Positions 1-9,496 are shown, counted from the stretch's first letter. The stretch: DNA of 16,393 bases from DASZVN01 sp035547055 (GCA_035547055.1 DASZVN010000169.1:1-16393); one strand, 5' to 3'. The notes: generated by a model from the sequence alone, not told the origin. Made by a program: numbers and translations.

Positions 1-1932
<1,932 letters not shown>

Positions 1933-2012
1933 CGATGACCTTTCGCCACGGCGGGAAGCCGCCCGCTATGGACGCTCCCCCGGCGAGGGCGCGCGCTGCT
2001 GTCTTGCCCAGG

Positions 2013-2042
2013 AATGTAAGGACCGCCCTCAGGGTTGCCAAG
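2013..2042 (-). promoter_or_regulatory. Candidate heat-shock (sigma-32-like) promoter of ftsH
   Basis: Read on the minus strand, CTTG (2042-2039) is followed after 18 nt by CTTACATT (2020-2013). This resembles the alphaproteobacterial RpoH pattern of CTTG in the -35 region and a C-Y-T-A-T-N-T -10 region. It would give a leader of about 75 nt before the ftsH ATG. ftsH is a known heat-shock gene in many bacteria, which makes the assignment reasonable. The match is imperfect and is based on inspection only. Confidence 0.4.
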
Positions 2043-2085
2043 GGAAGCCGGTGGCCGATGCGGTTCCCGCCGCCCGCCGCGCTCG

Positions 2086-3093
2086 TCAGGCCCGGCGCGG
2101 CGGCGCCGGCGTGACGCGAAGCCGCCTTCCATTGCTCTCCACCCTGGCGCCAGCGAGCGTGCGAACCGCCCTCTTTCCGGATGCCAATGCCGCGTCGATC
2201 GTTGCCCCCAGCGCCTCCAGCCGGGCGAGGCGGACGTCACCCCCACCCGCCAGCACGACCGCGCGGCCGATCGTCCGCAACCGGATTTCTTCCGGTTGCG
2301 CCAGGAACATAGCGCCATCGATCTCAACGGAGCGTGAATCGGCGCGCGCGCTTTGTTGCCAAAATGCAACGGCGACGGCGGCCAGCGCATCCTCGGCCCG
2401 AGCCGCCCGGGTGGCGAGGCGGGCGAGGCGGGCGTCGGTCAGGCCCTCACGGGCCAGCGCCGCCTTCGCCGCGCGCAGGCGGGCCCGGGCGAAGGCAGGG
2501 TCGCGGTTGGTCTCGTCCTCGCACCAGGCAATGCCGGCCTCGCGAAGCGTGGCGACGAGCCGCCCCTTCGGGACGCCAAGCAGCGGCCGGACATGGGTCA
2601 GCGGTCCGAGCGGGGTTGCGGCACGCATCGCCGCAAGCCCGGCCGGGCCGGACCCGGCGGCGAGGCGCAGCAGCACGGTCTCGGCCTGGTCGTCCAGCGT
2701 ATGGGCCGTGGCAAGGTGCGAGGCGCGGATTTTCCGGGCGTGGGCGGCCAGCAGACGGTAGCGCACCCCCCGCGCCGCCTCCTCGATACCGGTCGTGGGC
2801 TTGCGACCGCGCCAGGCGAGGATGGCATGAGGCAGGCCGAGCGACGCGGCCAGCCCCCCGACATGGGCGGCCTCCGCGGCCGAATTCGTCCGCAGCCCGT
2901 GATCGACAGTCGCGACGGCCAGTGCCGGCCGCCCCGGCAGTACCGCGGCCCAACGGGCCGCCAGCACCATCAACGCCAGCGAGTCGGCCCCGCCGGAGAC
3001 CGCGAGCAGCACGCGGTCCGCTGCGGCGAGCGGCGCAAGCAGCCCCGCCGCCTCGGCCTCGCCGAGCGGCCGGGCGCCGGACAGGGGCGGCAT
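2086..3093 (-). CDS. tilS: tRNA(Ile)-lysidine synthase TilS
   Basis: TilS is an ATP-dependent enzyme that attaches lysine to C34 of the CAU-anticodon tRNA-Ile, changing its decoding from AUG to AUA. The N-terminal PP-loop motif SGGADS lies at residues 33-38. Other family signatures follow: VDHGLR, an HTLDDQAETVLLRL stretch, and a GLAAM segment. The product is 335 residues. Only a short region follows the catalytic domain, so it is at the small end of the family and may lack most of the C-terminal tRNA-binding domain. I chose the ATG at 3093 because GGAGGA (3106-3101) sits 7 nt upstream. Two tandem ATGs at 3117 and 3114 are possible, but their nearest AGGAG is about 14 nt away. The gene precedes ftsH. 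The pal/cpoB genes often found upstream of tilS in proteobacteria are absent; a divergent sigma-factor unit lies there instead. Confidence 0.95.
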   Translation of the reverse strand: MPPLSGARPLGEAEAAGLLAPLAAADRVLLAVSGGADSLALMVLAARWAAVLPGRPALAVATVDHGLRTNSAAEAAHVGGLAASLGLPHAILAWRGRKPTTGIEEAARGVRYRLLAAHARKIRASHLATAHTLDDQAETVLLRLAAGSGPAGLAAMRAATPLGPLTHVRPLLGVPKGRLVATLREAGIAWCEDETNRDPAFARARLRAAKAALAREGLTDARLARLATRAARAEDALAAVAVAFWQQSARADSRSVEIDGAMFLAQPEEIRLRTIGRAVVLAGGGDVRLARLEALGATIDAALASGKRAVRTLAGARVESNGRRLRVTPAPPRRA

Positions 3094-3100
3094 CGCAAGA

Positions 3101-3106
3101 TCCTCC
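3101..3106 (-). promoter_or_regulatory. Ribosome binding site deciding the tilS start
   Basis: GGAGGA on the minus strand lies 7 nt before the ATG at 3093. It is the best Shine-Dalgarno match near the tilS 5' end, and it favours the 335-residue product over the 342- and 343-residue forms starting at 3114 and 3117. Confidence 0.6.
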
Positions 3107-3159
3107 GAAAGCATCATTGCGGCCGCCGCGGCTCCTGCGCAAAAAAAAATTGTGCCGCC

Positions 3160-3186
3160 TGTCGTATCGTCGGCCCGCCGCCCGTC
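3160..3186 (+). promoter_or_regulatory. Candidate ECF-type promoter of the YCII/sigma unit
   Basis: TGTCGT (3160-3165) is separated by 17 nt from CGTC (3183-3186). The leader to the YCII start codon would be about 45 nt. As I recall, ECF42 sigma factors recognise a TGTCGA-like -35 and a CGA/CGT-C-type -10 upstream of their linked DGPF genes. If so, this is a plausible autoregulated promoter. The assignment is by inspection; GC-rich DNA makes chance matches common. Confidence 0.35.
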
Positions 3187-3225
3187 TCTACGCTGCAAGG
3201 CCGCGCCGCGGCCACGTCCGCCCGC

Positions 3226-3233
3226 AGGAGGGG
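3226..3233 (+). promoter_or_regulatory. Strong ribosome binding site of the YCII gene
   Basis: AGGAGGGG lies 7 nt before the ATG at 3241. This near-perfect Shine-Dalgarno sequence fixes the start of the 114-residue YCII protein and excludes the longer open frame that runs through tilS on the opposite strand. Confidence 0.75.
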
Positions 3234-3240
3234 TCGACCG

Positions 3241-3585
3241 ATGAAATACATGCTGATGATCTACGAGGACGAGAAGACCTACGGCACGTCCGCCCAGGGC
3301 GATCCCATGAACCGCATCCTCGAGAAGCACATGGCCTATACCGAGAAGCTCGGCAAAGCCTATGCCGGGGGTGCCGGCCTCAAAGGGACGGCCGCCGCCA
3401 CGACCGTGCGCACCGTGGGCGGCAGCAAGACCGTGCACGACGGCCCGTTCGCCGAAACCAAGGAGCAACTCGGCGGCTACTACCTGATCGACGTGCCCGA
3501 TCTCGATGCCGCCATCGCGGTCGCGCGCGACGTACCGCTCCGCAAGGACGGCTCGATCGAAATCCGCCCTGTGATGGGCGGATGA
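3241..3585 (+). CDS. YCII/DGPF-domain protein linked to an ECF42 sigma factor
   Basis: This is a 114-residue protein of the YCII-related (DGPF) family, a ferredoxin-like dimeric fold. It begins MKYMLMIYEDE, typical of the family. It carries the namesake segment as VHDGPFAETKEQLGGYYLIDVPD, followed by a DLDAAIAVARDVPL segment and a beta-strand ending EIRPVMGG. Biochemical activity is unknown for these small proteins; an enzymatic or ligand-binding role has been proposed from the fold. Its stop overlaps the start of the downstream sigma factor gene (ATGA at 3582-3585), so the two are co-transcribed and probably translationally coupled. DGPF genes next to ECF42-type sigma factors are a widely conserved pairing, and the DGPF gene is thought to be the target of its sigma factor. 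No membrane segment or signal peptide is visible. Confidence 0.92.
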   Translation: MKYMLMIYEDEKTYGTSAQGDPMNRILEKHMAYTEKLGKAYAGGAGLKGTAAATTVRTVGGSKTVHDGPFAETKEQLGGYYLIDVPDLDAAIAVARDVPLRKDGSIEIRPVMGG

Positions 3586-4829
3586 GCACGGACGGCCTCG
3601 ATCGCATCGTCCGAGGTGCCGGCGGGCGCGTCATCGGCGCGCTCGCCGCGCGTTTTCGCGATCTCGACGTCGCCGAAGATGCCTTCGCCGATGCCTGCGT
3701 CGCGGCGGCGGAGGGGTGGCGGCGCTCCGGCGTTCCGTTCGATCCGGCCGCCTGGCTCTACCGGGTGGCCGAACGCCGCGCGCTCGACGCCATGCGGCAG
3801 CGGCAGGTGCGCCAGCGCCTGGTGCCCGAGCCGCCGCCGCCCGAGCCGACGGCGGAGGAGGTGATGGCGGGCGACGCCGCGCTGATCGGCGACGAGCGGC
3901 TCCGGCTGATCTTCGTCTGCTGCCACCCCGCCGTCGCCGCCGAGGCACGGGCGGCGCTGACGCTCCGCCTCGTCTGCGGCCTCTCGGTCGCGGAGATCGC
4001 GCGGGCCTTCCTCCTGTCCGAGGCGGCGCTGGCGCAGCGGCTGACCCGCGCCAAGCGCAAGATCGCCGAGGCTGGCGTGCCGTTCGAAGTGCCGGGGCCG
4101 GAGGCATGGCCCGAGCGGCTGGAGGCCGTGCTGACGACGATCGAGATCGCCTATGCCAAGGCCCACGAGGATGCCGCCGGCGCCGGGCCGCATGCCGGCT
4201 ACGCCGGAGAGATGCTCGGCCTGACCCGCGTGCTGGCCGAGCTGATGCCGCGCGAGCCGGAGGCGCTGGCGCTGGCGGCGCTCATCCGCTTCGCCGAGGC
4301 GCGACGGCCGGCACGGCTCGATGCCGAGGGCGCGATGGTGCCGCTGTCGGAGCAGGATCCCGAGCTGTGGCGCCACGCGCTGATCGACGAGGCGGATGCC
4401 TATGTCCGCCGCGCCGCGGCGCTCGCGCCGGCCGGCGCACGGCTGCTTCAGGCGCTGATCCACGGCACCTGGTGCGCCCGCCGCAGCCTGGCCGAGCCGC
4501 CGCCCTGGGCCGACGTGCTCGCGCTCTACGATGCGCTGCTCGCCCGGCGGGACGATGCCGTGGTCCGCCTGAACCGCGCCGTCGCCCTCGCCGAGGTCGC
4601 CGGGCCCGGCGCGGCGCTTGCGGAGGTCGGTGCCCTGGATGGCGCGGCGCTGGCGGCGTTCGAGCCGTACCACGCGGTCCGCGCCGACCTGCTGCGCCGG
4701 CTCGGCCGCCTCGCGGAGGCGGAGGCGGCCTATGCGGCCGCGCTGGCGCTCGACCCGCCGCCGGCCGAACGCCGCTGGCTGGAACGGCGACGCTCTGCCC
4801 TTGAGCCGGAAAGACGGTACAGATGCTGA
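3582..4829 (+). CDS. ECF42-type RNA polymerase sigma factor with C-terminal TPR-like extension
   Basis: The 415-residue product has sigma region 2 at about residues 10-75 and sigma region 4 at about 105-165, with the helix-turn-helix around GLSVAEIARAFLLSEAALAQ (133-152). A C-terminal extension of about 250 residues follows. The conserved LIFVCCHPA motif (109-117), the VRLNRAVALAE segment (328-338) and the TPR-like LLRRLGRLAEAEAAYAAAL segment (370-388) are hallmarks of the ECF42 group, where the extension takes the place of an anti-sigma partner. In keeping with that, no anti-sigma gene lies nearby. The protein would direct RNA polymerase to a small set of promoters, probably including its own operon. 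The ATG overlaps the YCII stop; no separate strong ribosome binding site is seen. The frame is open far upstream, but that part is antisense to tilS and is not coding. The inducing signal is unknown. Confidence 0.93.
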   Translation: MSTDGLDRIVRGAGGRVIGALAARFRDLDVAEDAFADACVAAAEGWRRSGVPFDPAAWLYRVAERRALDAMRQRQVRQRLVPEPPPPEPTAEEVMAGDAALIGDERLRLIFVCCHPAVAAEARAALTLRLVCGLSVAEIARAFLLSEAALAQRLTRAKRKIAEAGVPFEVPGPEAWPERLEAVLTTIEIAYAKAHEDAAGAGPHAGYAGEMLGLTRVLAELMPREPEALALAALIRFAEARRPARLDAEGAMVPLSEQDPELWRHALIDEADAYVRRAAALAPAGARLLQALIHGTWCARRSLAEPPPWADVLALYDALLARRDDAVVRLNRAVALAEVAGPGAALAEVGALDGAALAAFEPYHAVRADLLRRLGRLAEAEAAYAAALALDPPPAERRWLERRRSALEPERRYRC

Positions 4830-4915
4830 AGGACCTGATGCTTGCGCCTGCACCGCGCGGCGAACTTGTGGTGCCGCGCCGCGGCCGCCTGCGCCGCCGC
4901 GCCCGAGCCGACTGA
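4823..4915 (+). pseudogene. Possible C-terminal remnant of a Phd/YefM-type antitoxin
   Basis: A 30-residue reading frame starts inside the end of the sigma factor gene and stops 3 nt before the first codon of the broken VapC-like gene. Its translation, MLKDLMLAPAPRGELVVPRR followed by an Arg-rich end, looks like the toxin-binding tail of Phd/YefM antitoxins, which usually sit just upstream of this kind of toxin. No N-terminal DNA-binding part is present, because the sigma factor gene occupies that place. I read this as a truncated relic. The identification rests on position and general resemblance, not on a firm motif. Confidence 0.4.
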
Positions 4916-4918
4916 GCA

Positions 4919-5318
4919 TTGTACCTGCTCGACACCGACGTGATCTCGGAGCTCCGCCGCGCTCGGCCACACGGCGGAATGCTGGCGTGGCTCGACGGCG
5001 TCGCCGACATCGACCTTCAGTCTCCGCAGTAACCATCGGCGAGCTGCAAGCGGGAATCGAGCTCACGCGTGGGCGGGATTCGGCGCGGGCATCGGAAATC
5101 GAGGCGTGGCTCGAACAGGTCGCCGCCGCCTACGACATATTGTCGATGGATACGTTTCGCCAGCGGGCGCGCCTCATGCACCACCGCTCCGACGAACTCA
5201 TCGAGGATGCGATGATCGCGGCCGCCGCCATCGTGCATGATCTCACTGTGGTGACGCGCAACGTTCGCGACTTTGCCGCTCCCGGACGTTGGACCCGTTC
5301 GCCACCCCCAGGCCGTAA
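4919..5318 (+). pseudogene. vapC: Frameshifted VapC-like PIN-domain toxin
   Basis: Three frames together spell out a PIN-domain ribonuclease of the VapC/FitB kind. The first (4919-5032, TTG start) gives YLLDTDVISELRRARPHGGM, with the first catalytic Asp, then hits TAA. The next frame, from about 5020, gives VSAVTIGELQAGIELTRGRD and later SDELIEDAMIAAAAIVHDLT and VVTRNVRDF, carrying the remaining acidic residues. Near 5285 the family-typical ending (TLDPF) continues in a third frame to TAA at 5316-5318. Each junction is explained by loss of one base. An intact protein would be about 132 residues, a normal VapC length. Two frameshifts plus a truncated antitoxin argue for real decay rather than sequencing error. 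In intact systems such toxins cleave RNA and are held in check by the cognate antitoxin. Confidence 0.8.
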
Positions 5319-5575
5319 CCGCGCCGCAGGTCTGGCCGGCATCCAGCCGCATCTGCACCGCCGCACCATCTCGTAGCCTAGGAGGAGAGCGCTCCTGCCG
5401 ACGCCGGCGATGGCGGGGAATAGCCGGCTTCCAAGAAGCCGGGCCGGATCAACGAAAGTCCGCCGATACCGGACAGGATGCACATGCGCCCGCCCCGCGG
5501 CCGCACGAAATGGCCGATCACCGATCGAGGGATCCTTCCGCTGCCTTGGAGGGTTAGGGCTCCAGGGGCCGACTG
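5319..5575 (+). other. Intergenic stretch with no recognised gene
   Basis: These 257 bases lie between the broken VapC-like gene and the extensin-like gene. No reading frame here resembles a known protein. Small inverted repeats occur, such as CGATC-ACC-GATCG at 5515-5527, but none is convincing as an operator. The promoter of the downstream gene should lie here; I cannot pick it out. Confidence 0.5.
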
Positions 5576-6622
5576 ATGAGAACCCGCCGCTGCACGCTTC
5601 CGATCCTTTGCCTGGCCTTCGCCGCGGTGGCTTTTCGGGTACCGAGCGCCATGGCGGCGCCGGCGCGGCAGGAGGGGGTCGCCGGGGTCTTGCACGAGCT
5701 GCTGCCGGGGATCTTTCCGAAGGCGGCGCAGCCACGGCACCGGCACCGGGCGGCGCGGGTGCATCATGTGCGCCTTCGGGCCCCGCCGCTGCCGGTGCCG
5801 CGACCGGCGCAACTCGGCGCGGCGGTCGCGGAAGCGCCCTTACCGGCGCAGCCGGCACCGCCCGCCGCGAGGGCGCCGGCCCTGCCCGCACCGCGTCCCC
5901 TGGCCCAGGAGTCCGGCGCCACGCCGCCGTCGTCAGTGGTACCGCCACCTCTGCACGCCAAGCCGGCGCCCGCCCTCCCCCTGCCGCGGCCTCCGCACGT
6001 GGCGAGCGCAACGGCGCCATCGGCGTCCTTGCCCGCGTCGAAGCCGCGCCCGTCGCCCGGGCCGGCGCTGCCGGCCTACGACGCGGCGTGCGCCGCCCTG
6101 GCGCAGCAGGATGCGGTGGCCTACCAGCCGGCGCCGCCGATCGAGCATAACCGCTGCATCGCGCCAGCGCCCGTGAGGGTCAGCGCCGTCCGCCTCGCCG
6201 GCGGTGGCACGGTCACGCTCGAGCCCGGCGCGGTGATGCGCTGTGCGATGGCGCTGGCGATGGCGGATTGGGTTCGCGATGCGGTCGCCCCGACGGCCCG
6301 CGACAAGCTGAAGGCGCCGCTGTCGGGCCTGCGCATCGCCGACAGCTATAGCTGCCGGACCCGCGACCATCTCGCCGGCGCCAAGCTCAGCGAGCATGCC
6401 CGCGCCAACGCGGTCGACATCGGCGCCTTCGAGGTCGGCGAGGGCCGCTGGATCGCGGTGAACGACGCTGCGGCGGCCGCCTTCCTGGTGACGGTGCGCG
6501 ATCGCGGCTGCCGCTATTTCAACACCGTGCTCGGCCCTGGCTCCGACCGCTGGCATACCGACAATCTTCACCTCGACCTCGAGCCCCGCGGCCCCCATCA
6601 CGACGGCAAGTATTGCCATTGA
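5576..6622 (+). CDS. Exported extensin-like (M15-type fold) protein with Pro/Ala-rich linker
   Basis: This 348-residue protein has three parts. A signal peptide comes first (MRTRRCTLPILCLAFAAVAF, cleavage probably after SAMA near residue 27). A low-complexity Pro/Ala/Arg linker spans about 50-165. The extensin-like C-terminal domain covers about 167-348. That domain is related to D-Ala-D-Ala carboxypeptidases of peptidase family M15. Likely metal ligands are H274 and D281 in SEHARANAVD and H332 in NLHLD, so it may cut or bind peptidoglycan in the periplasm. Six cysteines (172, 194, 223, 260, 312, 347) in the domain could form disulfides. Such proteins are common in Hyphomicrobiales. The ATG overlaps an upstream TGA, and the ribosome binding site is weak. 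It stands alone, convergent with the pirin gene. The exact substrate is not known. Confidence 0.88.
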   Translation: MRTRRCTLPILCLAFAAVAFRVPSAMAAPARQEGVAGVLHELLPGIFPKAAQPRHRHRAARVHHVRLRAPPLPVPRPAQLGAAVAEAPLPAQPAPPAARAPALPAPRPLAQESGATPPSSVVPPPLHAKPAPALPLPRPPHVASATAPSASLPASKPRPSPGPALPAYDAACAALAQQDAVAYQPAPPIEHNRCIAPAPVRVSAVRLAGGGTVTLEPGAVMRCAMALAMADWVRDAVAPTARDKLKAPLSGLRIADSYSCRTRDHLAGAKLSEHARANAVDIGAFEVGEGRWIAVNDAAAAAFLVTVRDRGCRYFNTVLGPGSDRWHTDNLHLDLEPRGPHHDGKYCH

Positions 6623-6628
6623 GAACGA

Positions 6629-6783
6629 TCAGGCGAGGCCGGCGAAGACGAACATCCCGCCCCAAATCGCGAAGACGACGAGCGCCGCGCCGAGGACGGC
6701 TGCGGCCGCGAAGGCGGCGGGGCCGCAGCGCCCGCTCGCGCCGCGCCCCCAGGCCCGTCCAGGAGCCGGGGCCGCGCCGAAGG
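6629..6783 (-). other. Possible short hydrophobic open frame after pirin, no ATG start
   Basis: Directly after the pirin stop codon, a minus-strand frame ends with AAVLGAALVVFAIWGGMFVF followed by AGLA and TGA at 6629. This is a good membrane-helix composition. No ATG, GTG or TTG occurs at a suitable place; a CTG overlapping the pirin stop would give about 52 residues. A GC-rich inverted repeat (6699-6707 with 6721-6729) lies inside it. It may be a real translationally coupled small membrane protein, or simply chance in GC-rich DNA. I lean to chance. Confidence 0.2.
6699..6729. terminator. GC-rich hairpin between convergent extensin-like and pirin genes
   Basis: GCTGCGGCC (6699-6707) pairs perfectly with GGCCGCAGC (6721-6729) around a 13-nt loop. 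It sits between two convergent genes, where a bidirectional terminator would be expected. There is no run of T on either side, so it is not a classic intrinsic terminator. Confidence 0.35.
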
Positions 6784-7659
<876 letters not shown>

Positions 7660-7768
7660 GATGCCTCTCCGTGACGGGCGAGCGTGGCCCGTCCTCGGGT
7701 CTTGAGATAGGCAGGCGAGAAGGGAGTTGGCAGCCACTGGTTCCGCGCGGCACTGTCCCATCTGCAGA

Positions 7769-7787
7769 ACAATCGCCAGGACAATCG
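7769..7787. promoter_or_regulatory. Direct heptamer repeats in the pirin/LysR divergent spacer
   Basis: ACAATCG occurs at 7769-7775 and again at 7781-7787, 12 bp apart and thus roughly one helical turn. It lies just before the GTG start of the LysR gene and in the upstream region of pirin. It could be part of an operator, but LysR proteins usually bind T-N11-A inverted sites, so the assignment is tentative. Confidence 0.25.
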
Positions 7788-7790
7788 GCG

Positions 7791-8744
7791 GTGCAGCAGG
7801 ATCTCAACGACCTCTATTTCTTCGCTCGCGTGGTCGAGCACGGCGGCTTTGCCGCCGCGGCCCGCGCGCTCGGCCTTCCGCGCTCGCGGCTCAGCCGGCG
7901 GATCGGCCTCCTGGAGGTCCGGCTCGGAACCCGGTTGATCCAGCGTTCGACCCGCCGCTTCGCCGTCACCGACATCGGCCGGGAGTACTATCGCCACTGC
8001 GTCGCGATGCTGGTCGAGGCTGAGGCGGCCGATGAGGCGGTGCAGCGGGTGCGCAGCGAGCCGCAGGGCCTGGTGCGGGTGAGCTGTCCGCCCTCGCTGC
8101 TCTATTTCCAGATCGGCGGGATGATCGCGCGCTTCATGGCCGCCTGCCCGAAGGTCGAGGTTCAGATCGAAGCCACCAACCGCCGGGTCGACGTCATCCG
8201 GGAGAGCTTCGATCTCGCCATTCGCGCGCGGGTCCCGCCGATCGCGCCGAGCGATCTCGTCATGAAGGTGCTGGCCGAGAGCCCGCAGCGCCTGGTCGCG
8301 AGCCCTGCGCTGCTGCAGCAGGCGCCGCCGCGCGCCGGGCCAGCCGATCTCGGCGACTTGCCTGCCCTGGCCTGGGGGCCGCCGCAGGAGACGTACGCAT
8401 GGCACCTCGACGGCCCGGACGGCGTTGCCGCCCGGGTCCCGTTCCGGCCGCGCCTCGTCACCGAGGACATGGCGACGCTCCGCGTCGCCGCGCTCGGCGG
8501 CATCGGGATCGCCCAGATGCCGACGCTGGTGGTGGGTGCCGACCTCGCCGTGGGAACGCTCGTCGAAGTGCTGCCGCGCTGGGTGCCGCGCACGGCGTTG
8601 GTTCACGCAGTCTTCCCGTCGCGCCGCGGCCTCCTGCCGTCGGTGCGCGCCCTGCTCGACTTTCTCGCGGAGGAATACGCGCAGCTCGGCGGGGGTGGCG
8701 ATCGCCCCGGGGGCAAAGCGATGGTCGTTCCGTCCGGTCGCTGA
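7791..8744 (+). CDS. LysR-family transcriptional regulator
   Basis: The 317-residue product has an N-terminal winged helix-turn-helix (about residues 4-62: DLNDLYFFARVVEHGGFAAA, then ARALGLPRSRLSRRIGLLE). A LysR substrate-binding domain (about 90-300) follows, with the family segment VRVSCPPSLLYFQIGGMIARF. It would bind DNA as a tetramer and respond to a small co-inducer. I chose the GTG at 7791, with AGGA about 9 nt upstream, because LysR proteins begin about 4 residues before this helix; a longer frame from 7671 adds residues with no family resemblance. It is divergent from a pirin gene, a pairing seen in many proteobacteria. It probably regulates pirin and itself. The ligand is unknown. 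Confidence 0.93.
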   Translation: MQQDLNDLYFFARVVEHGGFAAAARALGLPRSRLSRRIGLLEVRLGTRLIQRSTRRFAVTDIGREYYRHCVAMLVEAEAADEAVQRVRSEPQGLVRVSCPPSLLYFQIGGMIARFMAACPKVEVQIEATNRRVDVIRESFDLAIRARVPPIAPSDLVMKVLAESPQRLVASPALLQQAPPRAGPADLGDLPALAWGPPQETYAWHLDGPDGVAARVPFRPRLVTEDMATLRVAALGGIGIAQMPTLVVGADLAVGTLVEVLPRWVPRTALVHAVFPSRRGLLPSVRALLDFLAEEYAQLGGGGDRPGGKAMVVPSGR

Positions 8745-8755
8745 CCCGGCACCGG

Positions 8756-8775
8756 ATCGGACGCCTGCGTCCGAT
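8756..8775. terminator. Hairpin between convergent lysR-type gene and phoB
   Basis: ATCGGACG (8756-8763) pairs perfectly with CGTCCGAT (8768-8775) around the loop CCTG. It lies in the 44-bp gap between two convergent genes and directly abuts a second hairpin. There is no T-run, so termination may be Rho-assisted or the stem may protect the mRNA 3' end. Confidence 0.5.
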
Positions 8776-8800
8776 GGCGCCGATCGGCTCAATCGGCGCC
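8776..8800. terminator. Second hairpin overlapping the phoB stop codon
   Basis: GGCGCCGAT (8776-8784) and ATCGGCGCC (8792-8800) form a perfect 9-bp stem with a 7-nt loop. The phoB stop codon (8791-8789) is in the loop. With the hairpin at 8756-8775 it makes a tandem structure at the end of the Pho operon, probably serving both converging transcripts. Confidence 0.5.
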
Positions 8801-9487
8801 GGTGAAGCTCTCGTCGAAGGAATAGCCGGAGCCGCGGACGGTGCGGATCGGATCGGAGCCGGAGCGGCCGTTCAAGGCACGTCGGAGCCGGCCGACATGA
8901 ACGTCGACGGTGCGCTCGTCGACATAGATGTCGCGGCCCCATACCCCGTCGAGGAGCTGCTCGCGCGAGAACACCCGGCCGGGGCTCGCCATCAGGAATT
9001 CGAGCAGGCGGAACTCGGTCGGGCCGAGATGGACCTCGGCGCCGCCGCGGCGCACGCGCCGGGTGTCGCGGTCGAGCTCGATGCCGCCGCGCCGCAGCGT
9101 CGAGGCGATCGCCGCGGGCTTGGCGCGGCGCAGCAGCGCCCGGATCCGGGCCATCAGCTCCGGCACCGAGAACGGTTTCACCACATAATCGTCGGCGCCG
9201 AGCTTGAGGCCGCGGATGCGCTCGTCCTCCTCGCCGCGCGCGGTCATCATGATGACCGGCAGATCGGCCGTTTCTGGCCGCTGGCGCAGGCGGCGCATCA
9301 GCTCGATGCCGGAGAGACCGGGCAGCATCCAGTCGAGCAGGACGAGGTCGGGCGGGTTCTCCATCAGCCGCAGCTCGGCCTCGTCGCCGCGCCCGGCCGC
9401 CTCGACGGCATAGCCTTCCGCCTCGAGATTGTAGCGCAGGAGCACGACCAGCGAGCCTTCGTCCTCCACGATCAGGATGCGCGGCAT
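8789..9487 (-). CDS. phoB: Phosphate regulon response regulator PhoB
   Basis: This 232-residue OmpR/PhoB-class response regulator is complete. The receiver domain (1-120) has the acidic pocket E8/D9, the phosphoacceptor D52 (LLDWMLPG), T82 and K104. The C-terminal winged helix (about 130-228) has the EFRLLEFLMASPGRVFSREQ recognition region and the DERTVDVHVGRLRRAL segment typical of PhoB. Phosphorylated by PhoR, it binds Pho boxes and recruits RNA polymerase; the array upstream of pstS is the evident target here. AGGAG lies about 7 nt before the ATG. It is the last gene of the locus, 9 bp after phoU, so it is expressed with the transporter and would be autogenously activated. Confidence 0.97.
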   Translation of the reverse strand: MPRILIVEDEGSLVVLLRYNLEAEGYAVEAAGRGDEAELRLMENPPDLVLLDWMLPGLSGIELMRRLRQRPETADLPVIMMTARGEEDERIRGLKLGADDYVVKPFSVPELMARIRALLRRAKPAAIASTLRRGGIELDRDTRRVRRGGAEVHLGPTEFRLLEFLMASPGRVFSREQLLDGVWGRDIYVDERTVDVHVGRLRRALNGRSGSDPIRTVRGSGYSFDESFTGAD

Positions 9488-9496
9488 CGGCGGCTC

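Noticed and set aside
1950..1966. Short GGCGG/CCGCC hairpin upstream of ftsH
   Set aside because: Five pairs of pure GC are expected by chance at this base composition, and no conserved leader motif is visible.
5010..5030. Programmed -1 frameshift in the VapC-like gene
   Set aside because: There is no slippery heptamer or nearby downstream structure that I can see, and a second frameshift near 5285 plus a truncated antitoxin fit simple decay better.
3480..5066. 528-codon minus-strand frame opposite the sigma factor
   Set aside because: Composition is Arg/Gly/Gln-rich noise; the sigma factor on the other strand has clear motifs over the same bases.
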